A DNA stretch of 48,885 bases from Sulfuritalea sp. (lineage in GTDB: Bacteria; Pseudomonadota; Gammaproteobacteria; Burkholderiales; Rhodocyclaceae). Below, one piece after another: positions 43,147 through 48,885 of the stretch. Where the stretch lies: positions 1-48,885 of the forward strand of contig JAIPCS010000005.1 in NCBI GenBank assembly GCA_021738105.1, written 5' to 3'. The position numbers and the translations under genes were made by a program. Each line of letters begins with the position of its first letter. Position 1 is the stretch's first letter. The notes under the pieces are model-generated. The model searched no databases. It was not told where the DNA came from and saw nothing but the letters and a program-made list of their open reading frames with translations.

Positions 43147-43713
43147 ATGAACTCGACCGATTCCGAACGCAAGCCCGATACCGACAGCGCTGGGAATGCC
43201 ACGGCGGACGCAGCATCCGAAGGCGAACAGGGACGTTACGAAGCGCTCTACGACCGCTTTGCCGAGCGCGCGCGCGAGCTATTTGATGCCGGTCAGGAAA
43301 AGAGCAAAGACGCCATGGAAAAAGCCATGGAAAATGCGCGCGAACAGCTTGCCGCGGCTGAAGAGTTTTCAGCGGAGCAGGGCGAGGCTTTCAAGAAGTT
43401 CATGCGCCGCGACCTTGATCAGACAGCGGAAGAAATGCGAGTACTGGGCCATGAGGCCAAGGAACGCCTGAATCCGGCGCGCCTGGGCGCTGGTGCACTG
43501 TCGTCGATGGCGAAACTGCTCGAGGCCACGGGATCGGCATTGCAGAACCTGTCGCGCAAGGCCGAGGAGGCCTTGCACTTCAATACCGGCGAGATTACCG
43601 CCGCCGGCACCCTGACCTGCACCCAATGCGGACAGAAGGTGCACCTCAAACACAGTGCGCACATCCCGCCATGTCCGAGCTGTCGCGGGACGCAGTTTCG
43701 CAAGGGCTATTGA
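43147..43713 (+). CDS. Zinc-ribbon-containing protein
   Basis: This 188-aa protein has a long charged helical N-terminal part (YEALYDRFAERARELFDAGQ and AMENAREQLAAAEEFSAEQGEAFKKFM) that may form a coiled coil. It ends in a zinc ribbon with CTQCGQKVHLKHSAHIPPCPSCRG. It resembles DUF1451-type zinc-ribbon proteins of betaproteobacteria. The cytoplasmic function is unknown. AAAGGGG precedes ATG 43147. Confidence 0.78.
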   Translation: MNSTDSERKPDTDSAGNATADAASEGEQGRYEALYDRFAERARELFDAGQEKSKDAMEKAMENAREQLAAAEEFSAEQGEAFKKFMRRDLDQTAEEMRVLGHEAKERLNPARLGAGALSSMAKLLEATGSALQNLSRKAEEALHFNTGEITAAGTLTCTQCGQKVHLKHSAHIPPCPSCRGTQFRKGY

Positions 43714-43786
43714 GCCTCGCCGACGGTATGGCCGCCTTCTCCAGCGAGGTGGCGGCCAGCGCAGAACAGCGAAAGGAATCCAGGCC

Positions 43787-44578
43787 ATGTCGAAGAAAAT
43801 AGTCTGGCTCGCGGCTGTCGTCGTACTTCTGGCAGCTGCCATTCTTGCCTATCTTCTTGTGTTGAAAGGCCGGCGCACGGAGCCGCCCGAGATTGTTCAG
43901 CAAACGGTCGTTGCGCCACCGCCCCCGGCGGTCATCGCGCCAGCGATCCGTCATCCGCTGGATACGCCACCGGCAGTGGACGCCCTGCCCGAACTCGAGC
44001 AAAGCGATGCCCCGCTGCTCAAGGCGCTGGGTGATATTCTGGGCGCCAGACAGCTCCTGCTTTTTTATGCCGACAGCCTGATTCACCGCATCGTTGCGAC
44101 GGTCGACAGTCTTCCCCGCAGATACCTGCCCGGGGGGGTGATACCGCTGAAGCGGGCGCCGAAGGCCTTCATGGTCAGCGGCAAGGGCGATACCCTGACG
44201 ATCGATCCGCGCAATTCCGCGCGCTATGGATCCTATATCCGGCTCTCGCGCGAGCTCGATGCCGCAAAGCTGGTCGCGGTCTATGTCAGGTTCTATCCCC
44301 TGTTTCAGCGCGCCTACGTCGACCTGGGCTACCCCAAGGGCTATTTCAATGATCGGCTGGTCGAGGCGATCGACGACTTGCTTGCGGCACCGGAACTCAC
44401 GGGTCCGGTCAAGCTGGTACAGCCCGGCGTGCTCTACGAATTTGAGGATGTCACACTGGAAAAGCGCTCTTCCGGCCAGAAGATCATGATCCGCATGGGG
44501 CGTGGAAACTCGGAAGAGGTCAAGGCCAAGCTGCGTGAAATCCGGAAACTCGTCACCGGGGGTTCCGGTCCGTCCTGA
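43787..44578 (+). CDS. DUF3014-family membrane-anchored protein
   Basis: This 263-aa protein has one N-terminal membrane segment (IVWLAAVVVLLAAAILAYLLVL), a Pro-rich linker (PPPPAVIAPAIRHPLDTPP) and a periplasmic DUF3014 domain. The domain includes FYADSLIHRIVATVDSLPRRYLP, the downstream GSYIRLSRELDAAKLVAVYVRFYPLFQRAYVDLGYPKGYFNDRLVEAIDDL and VQPGVLYEFEDVTLEKRSSGQK. I recognise the family by this pattern; the function is unknown. AAAGGAAT precedes ATG 43787. The longer upstream frame overlaps the zinc-ribbon gene and is rejected. Confidence 0.82.
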   Translation: MSKKIVWLAAVVVLLAAAILAYLLVLKGRRTEPPEIVQQTVVAPPPPAVIAPAIRHPLDTPPAVDALPELEQSDAPLLKALGDILGARQLLLFYADSLIHRIVATVDSLPRRYLPGGVIPLKRAPKAFMVSGKGDTLTIDPRNSARYGSYIRLSRELDAAKLVAVYVRFYPLFQRAYVDLGYPKGYFNDRLVEAIDDLLAAPELTGPVKLVQPGVLYEFEDVTLEKRSSGQKIMIRMGRGNSEEVKAKLREIRKLVTGGSGPS

Positions 44579-44600
44579 AAAGTCGGCGATGGTGAGACGG
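44577..44600 (+). repeat. Dispersed intergenic repeat, copy D
   Basis: GAAAAGTCGGCG-ATGGTGAGACGG begins on the last two bases of the DUF3014 stop codon. It is nearly identical to copy C 3.4 kb upstream. Confidence 0.75.
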
Positions 44601-44650
44601 CGGCGCAGCGGTGAAACCACCGCATCCCGATCGCAGCGGTGATGTTCCGC

Positions 44651-44682
44651 GTGTCCCCGTTAATGGGGACATCGCATTTTTA
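44651..44682 (+). terminator. Intrinsic terminator after DUF3014
   Basis: TGTCCCC-GTTAAT-GGGGACA forms a 7-bp perfect stem (44652-44671) with a T-run soon after (ATTTTTATT). It probably ends transcription of the 43147-44578 genes before the amidase gene. Confidence 0.6.
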
Positions 44683-44758
44683 TTGATTGCTCCAGAATCG
44701 AATCAAGTCCGGAACTCGATACCGGAGGGTTCATTCAATCAATGGAGGAGTCATCATC

Positions 44759-46285
44759 ATGTCCAGTCACACGCTGTTTCGCATTCCCCGGCACGTCGGT
44801 GCCGTCGCGGCTCTCGCTGCGCTTCCAGTGTTTGCCGCTGCCCAGGCACTACCCGATCTGGATAGTCTGACTGCCACTCAGGCGGCAGCCGACATGTGTG
44901 CCGGCAAGTACAGCAGCGAAGCATTGGTGTCTGCCGCCATTGACCGTGCGAAATCACGCCCCGAACTGAACGCATTCATCACGCTGGACGAGGCCGGATC
45001 ACTCAAGGCCGCCAAGGCGGCGGACGCCGCCCGTAAAAGCGGTACCGCCTGCAAACCACTGGGCGGCGTGCCGCTGGTCATCAAGGATAACATCCAGGTA
45101 GCCGGCCTGCCGAGCACCGCCGGCACCGCCGCGCTGAAAGGCTTCGTGCCGAAGAAGGATGCGCCGGTCATTCGCAAACTGCGGAATGCCGGAGCCATCA
45201 TCCTCGGCAAGACCAATATGCATGAACTGGCTTTTGGCATCTCCGGTTACAACGCCGCGTATCAATCCGGCGCACAGCCGGGCGTGCGCAACGCCTACGA
45301 CCCGACGAAAATTGCCGGCGGTTCATCCTCCGGCAATGGCGCTGCCATCGGTGCGCGCATGGTGACGGCGGGCCTGGGTACAGACACCGGCGGTTCGGTG
45401 CGCATCCCCTGTGCGTTCAACGGCTGTGCCGCGCTGCGACCCACCGTGGGTCGGTACTCGCAGGCCGGCATTGCACCGATCTCGCATACCCGTGATACGG
45501 CCGGGCCGATGGCGGGCACGATGGCGGATATCGCGCTGCTCGACCGTGTGGTGACCGGGGGCGCCCAGATAAAGCCGGCACATCTGAAAAAGCTGCGCGT
45601 CGGTGTGGTGGCGTCGATGATGGCGAACCTGGATGCCGACACGAAAACCGCGATGGACGAGGCCATCGTGAAGATGAAGGCGGCAGGCGTGACCGTGGTT
45701 GATGTCGAGATGGCGAAGCTGGCGGAACTGAATGGTGCGGTGGGTTTCCCCGTGGCGCTTTACGAAGCCTATGACGACATGGTGATCTACCTGAAGCAAA
45801 ACGGGACCGGGATTTCGATTGCCGATCTGGCCAAGGGCATCGCCAGTCCGGATGTGAAAGGCACCTACGACGGCTTGGTGGTACCGCGCAAATTGCCGGG
45901 ACCGAACAAGACCCTGGTCGATGCCAAGCCGGCCTATGACGCCGCGATGAAGACCGGCCGTCCTGCTTTGCAAAAGCTGTACAAGGACACGTTCAGAAAC
46001 AACAAGCTCGACGCGATCGTGTTTCCGACAGTACCCAAGGTGGCGATTGAGTCGAATCCGGATTCAAGCAGCCTGGCGAATTTCGGGCTGTTCATCCAGA
46101 ACACCGACCCGGCCGGAAACGCCGGCATTCCCGGCTTGCAGATTCCGCTGGCACTGGGCGCGAGCAGCAAACTGCCGATTGGTCTCGAACTGGACGGCCC
46201 GGCAGGCAGCGATCGCAAGCTGATCGGCATCGGTCTCGCACTGGAGACACTGTTCGGCCGACTGCCGGCACCCGCAAAACGCTGA
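44759..46285 (+). CDS. Secreted amidase-signature hydrolase
   Basis: This 508-aa amidase has an N-terminal signal-like segment (residues 13-29, AVAALAALPVFAAAQA, cleaved near AQA). The amidase-signature triad is present: Lys109 in GVPLVIKDN, a Ser of GGSSSGN (187-193) and the nucleophile Ser213 in GTDTGGSVRIP. It hydrolyses an amide bond, probably in the periplasm; substrates of similar enzymes include mandelamide and indoleacetamide. ATG 44759 has GGAGGAG nine bases upstream, so the longer frame is rejected. It stands between a terminator and a convergent LuxR gene. Confidence 0.87.
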   Translation: MSSHTLFRIPRHVGAVAALAALPVFAAAQALPDLDSLTATQAAADMCAGKYSSEALVSAAIDRAKSRPELNAFITLDEAGSLKAAKAADAARKSGTACKPLGGVPLVIKDNIQVAGLPSTAGTAALKGFVPKKDAPVIRKLRNAGAIILGKTNMHELAFGISGYNAAYQSGAQPGVRNAYDPTKIAGGSSSGNGAAIGARMVTAGLGTDTGGSVRIPCAFNGCAALRPTVGRYSQAGIAPISHTRDTAGPMAGTMADIALLDRVVTGGAQIKPAHLKKLRVGVVASMMANLDADTKTAMDEAIVKMKAAGVTVVDVEMAKLAELNGAVGFPVALYEAYDDMVIYLKQNGTGISIADLAKGIASPDVKGTYDGLVVPRKLPGPNKTLVDAKPAYDAAMKTGRPALQKLYKDTFRNNKLDAIVFPTVPKVAIESNPDSSSLANFGLFIQNTDPAGNAGIPGLQIPLALGASSKLPIGLELDGPAGSDRKLIGIGLALETLFGRLPAPAKR

Positions 46286-46286
46286 T

Positions 46287-46323
46287 CCCGGCTTCGTTTG
46301 AGCCGGGCTTCGTTTGAGCCGGG
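46287..46323. terminator. Hairpin with tandem repeat between convergent genes
   Basis: CCCGGCT-TCGTTTG-AGCCGGG forms a 7-bp stem (46287-46307). The 16-bp unit CTTCGTTTGAGCCGGG is repeated directly at 46292-46307 and 46308-46323. It starts two bases after the amidase stop, facing the LuxR gene, and probably terminates both. The tandem copy looks like slippage. Confidence 0.5.
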
Positions 46324-46332
46324 CTGGCGAAT

Positions 46333-47079
46333 CTAGTTTCGCCGGGACCGACCGACCACCGCCGCGATTCCCCCGCGGCGTTGTACGTCCAGTTTGACAA
46401 AGCAGCGTTTCAGGTAGGTCCGCACTGTGGATAGCTCGACGCCGAGGCGTTGAGCGATCTGTTTGTCGGTCAGACCCTCGCTGACCATTTGCGCGACTTC
46501 CAGTTCGCGCGGCGACAAGCTGGTTGCTTCGATGTTCAGCAGTTCGCCCGCCGGTAGCACGAGGCGGGAGGCGCGCTGCAAGGCGCCGGTAAACGCCGGC
46601 TCGATCAGGCGCAGCAACTCGAGTGTGTGACCATCAAAGTTGTCGCGGCTGCGGCCGCGCCAAATGCGTAAATCCCCAATATTCCGGTTGCCGACATAGC
46701 TGTAGGCGTTGACGCCCCAGTGCAGCTTGTCGCGCGCCAGAAAGTCGTTGAAGAACTCGGTGCGCATCAGTTCCTTCTGCGGCATCACCTGCGTCACCAG
46801 CGTGGGCAGTCGGCGTTGCTGCAGTTTGTAAGTGATCGGATCGCGGAACTGGTAGTAGGTCTCGTAAGACCCCAAATTGTCCTCGCTCATGTTGAGCGAT
46901 ACGCGACCGCCAAAAGTCTGCGTCGCTTCGTTCCATACATAAGACGCAAAGTGATCGGCGCGCAGCAGATCGAGCAAGCCGTAGCCGACCCGCTCGCGCA
47001 CGTCCCGTTCCGCCATGTCTTCCGCCAGCAGGCCGAAGAGGCGGGAGAGGGCACGGCTTTCCGTTGCGGTCAGATACAT
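46333..47079 (-). CDS. LuxR-family transcriptional regulator
   Basis: This 248-aa protein has an N-terminal domain of about 170 residues with no recognised ligand motif (FFNDFLARDKLHWGVNAYSYV near residue 107 is its most structured part). A C-terminal GerE/LuxR helix-turn-helix follows (SLSPRELEVAQMVSEGLTDKQIAQRLGVELSTVRTYLKRCFVKLDV). The usual autoinducer-binding signature is not evident. The start ATG 47079 lacks a strong ribosome site. It is convergent with the amidase gene, which could be a target. Confidence 0.82.
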   Translation of the reverse strand: MYLTATESRALSRLFGLLAEDMAERDVRERVGYGLLDLLRADHFASYVWNEATQTFGGRVSLNMSEDNLGSYETYYQFRDPITYKLQQRRLPTLVTQVMPQKELMRTEFFNDFLARDKLHWGVNAYSYVGNRNIGDLRIWRGRSRDNFDGHTLELLRLIEPAFTGALQRASRLVLPAGELLNIEATSLSPRELEVAQMVSEGLTDKQIAQRLGVELSTVRTYLKRCFVKLDVQRRGGIAAVVGRSRRN

Positions 47080-47333
47080 GCGCCAAGTCTAGGCGAGACT
47101 GTGTCACGCTGCAACGAAAGCCTGCAAGCGATTGCGCAGCAAAGGCCCCCGCGGAGCAGGGTTCCAGGCTACCGCTTTCGATAACCGGAGTCAGGGATAG
47201 GAGAGTGGGAGTGATGTGCAACGCCATTGAACCAATACTTTCGACCAGAAGCAGCCGGTCAAAAATCTTCCCCTTAGCGAACGCTCAGGAAACAAGACTG
47301 GGCCAAGGCTGAAGTTTGTAACGCAGCCATACG

Positions 47334-48344
47334 CTAAAGCGTGGTCACCTCAGGTAGAGAGTCAAAAGGGCTGCGAACTCCGCCACCGCCGACTTTCAAC
47401 ACGTGGGTATAGATCATGGTCGTAGCCACATCCGCGTGACCAAGCAGCTCTTGCACTGTGCGGATGTCGTACCCGGCCTGCAACACTGCAGTTGCAAAGG
47501 AATGTCGTAGCGAGTGCGGGGTCGCGGTCTTGGCGATGCCGGTGCTGGATAGTGCCCGCTTGAACGCTCGCTGGAAGGTTTGATCGTACATATGGTGACG
47601 GCGAACTACCCCGGACCGGGGATCGATTGAATGGGTACCTTGAGGGAACATCCAAAACCAACTCCACGACGCCCCGGCCCGGGGATACTTTCGTTCCAGC
47701 GCATCGGGCATTGCTACACCCCCGCGTCCAACCGCATGGTCGGCGGCCCAAAGCAGGCGCGCCCGGGCCATTTGGTCCTGCAAACCCTGTATCAGTCCTT
47801 GCGGCAACATGACCGCCCGATCCTTGCCGCCTTTTCCTTCACGAACAATGATCGTACTGCGACCAAAGTCCACATCCTTCACCCGAAGCTGCAAGCCTTC
47901 ATTGATACGCATGCCCGTTCCATAAAGCAACTGGGCAAACAGGCGATGCTCGCCATCGAGAAAACACAACAGCCTGGCCACCTCATCGGGCGACAAGACG
48001 ACGGGTAGGCGTCGTTTGGTTCGAGGCCGGCCTATCTCCTTCATCCACGGCAAATCCATGCCAAGTACCTTGCCGTAGAAAAACAACAAGGCCGAAAGCG
48101 CCTGCTTGTGCGTCGAAGCCGCCACATGCCGGGTGTTGGCGAGCCAGGAAAGAAATTTCTCAACTTCCTCAGCGCCGAGGGTCGCTGGGTGGCGACGATC
48201 GTGAAACCGGATAAAGGAGCGAACCCAATAGACATAAACGTCCTCTGTCCGTATGCTGTAGTGCAAATAGCGAATGCGCTCGCGCAATTGATCGAGAACT
48301 TTTGCAGATTTCAAAGAGGGGAAAGAAACCGTGCCGCTTTTCAC
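47334..48344 (-). CDS. intI: Integron integrase, IntI1-like
   Basis: This 336-aa tyrosine recombinase inserts and excises gene cassettes. The catalytic residues are Arg146, Lys171, His277, Arg280, His303 and Tyr312, the same numbering I recall for IntI1. The integron-specific extra helix is present ([17 protein letters not shown], residues 215-231). Long blocks such as [33 protein letters not shown] and [20 protein letters not shown] are almost as in IntI1. I chose GTG 48344 because it aligns with the IntI1 start (MKTAT); no ribosome site is obvious. The longer frame to 48461 runs through the promoter. The gene is not truncated. Confidence 0.93.
   Translation of the reverse strand: MKSGTVSFPSLKSAKVLDQLRERIRYLHYSIRTEDVYVYWVRSFIRFHDRRHPATLGAEEVEKFLSWLANTRHVAASTHKQALSALLFFYGKVLGMDLPWMKEIGRPRTKRRLPVVLSPDEVARLLCFLDGEHRLFAQLLYGTGMRINEGLQLRVKDVDFGRSTIIVREGKGGKDRAVMLPQGLIQGLQDQMARARLLWAADHAVGRGGVAMPDALERKYPRAGASWSWFWMFPQGTHSIDPRSGVVRRHHMYDQTFQRAFKRALSSTGIAKTATPHSLRHSFATAVLQAGYDIRTVQELLGHADVATTMIYTHVLKVGGGGVRSPFDSLPEVTTL
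48229..48257 (+). promoter_or_regulatory. Pc-like cassette promoter inside intI
   Basis: TAGACA, 17 bp and TATGCT lie on the plus strand inside intI, at the place of the class 1 Pc promoter (TGGACA-N17-TAAGCT as I recall it). It would transcribe the cassettes through attI. One base in each hexamer differs from that Pc variant; the -10 (TATGCT) is moderate. Confidence 0.65.
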
Positions 48345-48355
48345 GATATATTTAA

Positions 48356-48400
48356 TACTGGATAAAACACCAGTATATATGCCAAATTCCCAGTCTGCAA
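48356..48400 (-). promoter_or_regulatory. intI promoter with LexA box
   Basis: TACTG-N10-CAGTA at 48356-48375 is a complete LexA-type palindrome, 12 bp upstream of the intI start. It overlaps a minus-strand -10 (TATACT, 48377-48372) that lies 17 bp from a weak -35 (TTGCAG, 48400-48395). This predicts SOS repression of the integrase, as known for clinical and Vibrio integrons. Confidence 0.75.
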
Positions 48401-48429
48401 GAAGCTTTGCGGCTTCCTCGCAGCTCGGA

Positions 48430-48488
48430 GTTATGCAGCAGGCGCCGGAGTTAGGGCGCAAAACTGTCGCCCTATAACAAAGTTGGGC
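48430..48488 (+). other. attI recombination site
   Basis: The end reads CCTATAACAAAG-TTGGGC, very like the attI1 end CCCTAAAACAAAGTTAGGC. GTTATGCAGCAG at 48430-48441 resembles the upstream direct repeat of attI1 (GTTACGCAGCAG). The core site GTTGGGC is at 48482-48488, with recombination expected between G48482 and T48483. Confidence 0.8.
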
Positions 48489-48489
48489 G

Positions 48490-48711
48490 TCAGCAGCAGC
48501 AGCCCGCGTCCGGCATCATGAAAATCCGCTCTTCGCCGCCGGCTACGTCTCTAACTTCGTCCGGCGCTTCTTCCGGCATCAGTTTGCAACCGCTTTGCGC
48601 GTTCGCCAGTTCTCGCGCCCGCTCTTCGGTTTCCGCAAAGACAACCAGCCCGCCTTCGCTGTGGTAGTTGTCTGTAGCGTTGTCGATCCGTTCCCACACA
48701 AATACTTTCAT
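48490..48711 (-). CDS. Cassette-encoded small protein, reversed in its cassette
   Basis: This 73-aa protein starts [21 protein letters not shown], continues with [17 protein letters not shown] and ends PDAGCCC, a triple-Cys tail. I recall only uncharacterised phage- or cassette-type relatives. GAAAGGATGAGG precedes ATG 48711. It fills the cassette, with its stop two bases from the attI core and its start 38 bp before attC. It reads against Pc, which is unusual, so it needs its own promoter and would be opposed by cassette transcription. Confidence 0.7.
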   Translation of the reverse strand: MKVFVWERIDNATDNYHSEGGLVVFAETEERARELANAQSGCKLMPEEAPDEVRDVAGGEERIFMMPDAGCCC

Positions 48712-48749
48712 GTCCTCATCCTTTCAAAAGTCGGCTGTAGCGGTACGCC

Positions 48750-48816
48750 GCCCAACCCATCATTCGAGGCGAACTGCGCAAAAAGCCGCGCAGTCGCCTC
48801 AATTCAAGCGTTGAAC
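48750..48816 (+). other. attC site of the first cassette
   Basis: The R'' core GCCCAAC (48750-48756) is the exact complement of the cassette's start GTTGGGC, and R' GTTGAAC is at 48810-48816. Between them GAGGCGA-ACTGCGC pairs with GCGCAGT-CGCCTC, leaving one unpaired A on the left arm, the usual extrahelical base that sets orientation. The site is canonical, with the cassette end to the right. Confidence 0.85.
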
Positions 48817-48885
48817 GTGCCCGGCTACGCCGGGGGATGCGAAGCTGTCGAGATCGTGCCATGCTATGCGCATGACGCCCACCAT
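48811..48885. other. Start of a second cassette, cut by window edge
   Basis: After the attC crossover the next cassette begins TTGAACGTGCCC and has a small hairpin CCCGGC-TAC-GCCGGG. No gene can be called in the 75 bp available. Confidence 0.5.

Larger units (their letters stand above)
47334..48885. mobile_element. Class 1-like integron with one full cassette and start of a second
   Basis: The element comprises an integrase gene with its SOS-type promoter, a Pc-like cassette promoter inside the integrase gene, an attI1-like site, a 328-bp cassette (48483-48810), its attC, and the opening of another cassette that runs off the window. No Tn402 transposition genes, sulfonamide-resistance tail or insertion sequence are visible, so it looks chromosomal. 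The right end is not in this window. Confidence 0.88.

Noticed and set aside
47380..47400. Match to the dispersed repeat (AAAGTCGGCGGTGGCG) near the 3' end of intI
   Set aside because: It encodes the conserved integrase C-terminal residues VLKVGGGG, so it is explained by coding and not by the intergenic repeat.
48725..48747. CAAAAGTCGGCTGTAGCGG near attC as another copy of the dispersed repeat
   Set aside because: Only the first ten bases match, and the rest diverges from the consensus.
1..48885. CRISPR array
   Set aside because: No regularly spaced direct repeats of suitable length were seen anywhere in the window.

Overview
The window looks like a chromosomal segment of a betaproteobacterium, probably Rhodocyclales or a related order. 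The evidence is the conserved block tpiA-secG-tRNA-Leu(GAG)-nuoABCDEFGHIJKLMN, the lineage-typical forms of NuoD (GTG start, 417 aa) and DUF1631/DUF3014 proteins, and generally high-GC coding. All identifications come from reading the sequence and from remembered family motifs; no database search was run.

Region 1 (1-4.9 kb, minus strand) is respiratory. A frdABCD quinol:fumarate reductase operon is followed by a UbiE-like quinone-type methyltransferase and an unrecognised gene cut by the window edge. A perfect FNR/Anr-type palindrome lies upstream of frdA. Region 2 (4.9-20.9 kb, plus strand) holds tpiA, secG, tRNA-Leu and the complete 14-gene complex I operon. Region 3 (20.9-30.1 kb) is a mixed set: a small alpha/beta protein, a Nudix hydrolase, a NarX/NarL-like two-component pair whose GAF domain carries four cysteines, a FrnE-like DsbA protein, a quinone oxidoreductase, a GFA protein, a LysE exporter, a GlcG/HbpS-like secreted protein and a DMT transporter.

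Region 4 (about 30.1-33.9 kb) is an accessory island that looks AT-richer by eye. It encodes a stand-alone FtsK-gamma-like winged-helix protein and a single-domain FtsZ-like protein, both with twin-arginine-like N termini. It also has a six-repeat small beta protein (Septknot/DUF6150-like), an unknown protein and an HTH-WYL regulator. A 12+2+12 bp inverted repeat sits in front of the WYL gene, and matching half-sites recur upstream of the FtsZ-like gene. I see no described system with this combination and consider it the best candidate for something new.

Region 5 (34.4-47.1 kb) is a run of mostly plus-strand housekeeping and stress genes: DUF1631, peroxiredoxin-like, DinB, Asp/Glu racemase, a second GFA protein, HD domain, GNAT, pentapeptide repeats, monoacylglycerol lipase, zinc ribbon, DUF3014, secreted amidase and a minus-strand LuxR regulator. 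Five clear copies of a short dispersed intergenic repeat lie at about 25.9-26.0 (two copies), 29.1, 41.1 and 44.6 kb.

Region 6 (47.3 kb to the end) is an integron. It has an IntI1-like integrase with the catalytic residues at the same numbering as IntI1, a LexA box at its promoter, and a Pc-like cassette promoter inside intI. An attI1-like site, one 328-bp cassette carrying a reversed gene, a canonical attC and the start of a second cassette follow. This resembles the chromosomal class 1-type integrons of environmental betaproteobacteria.
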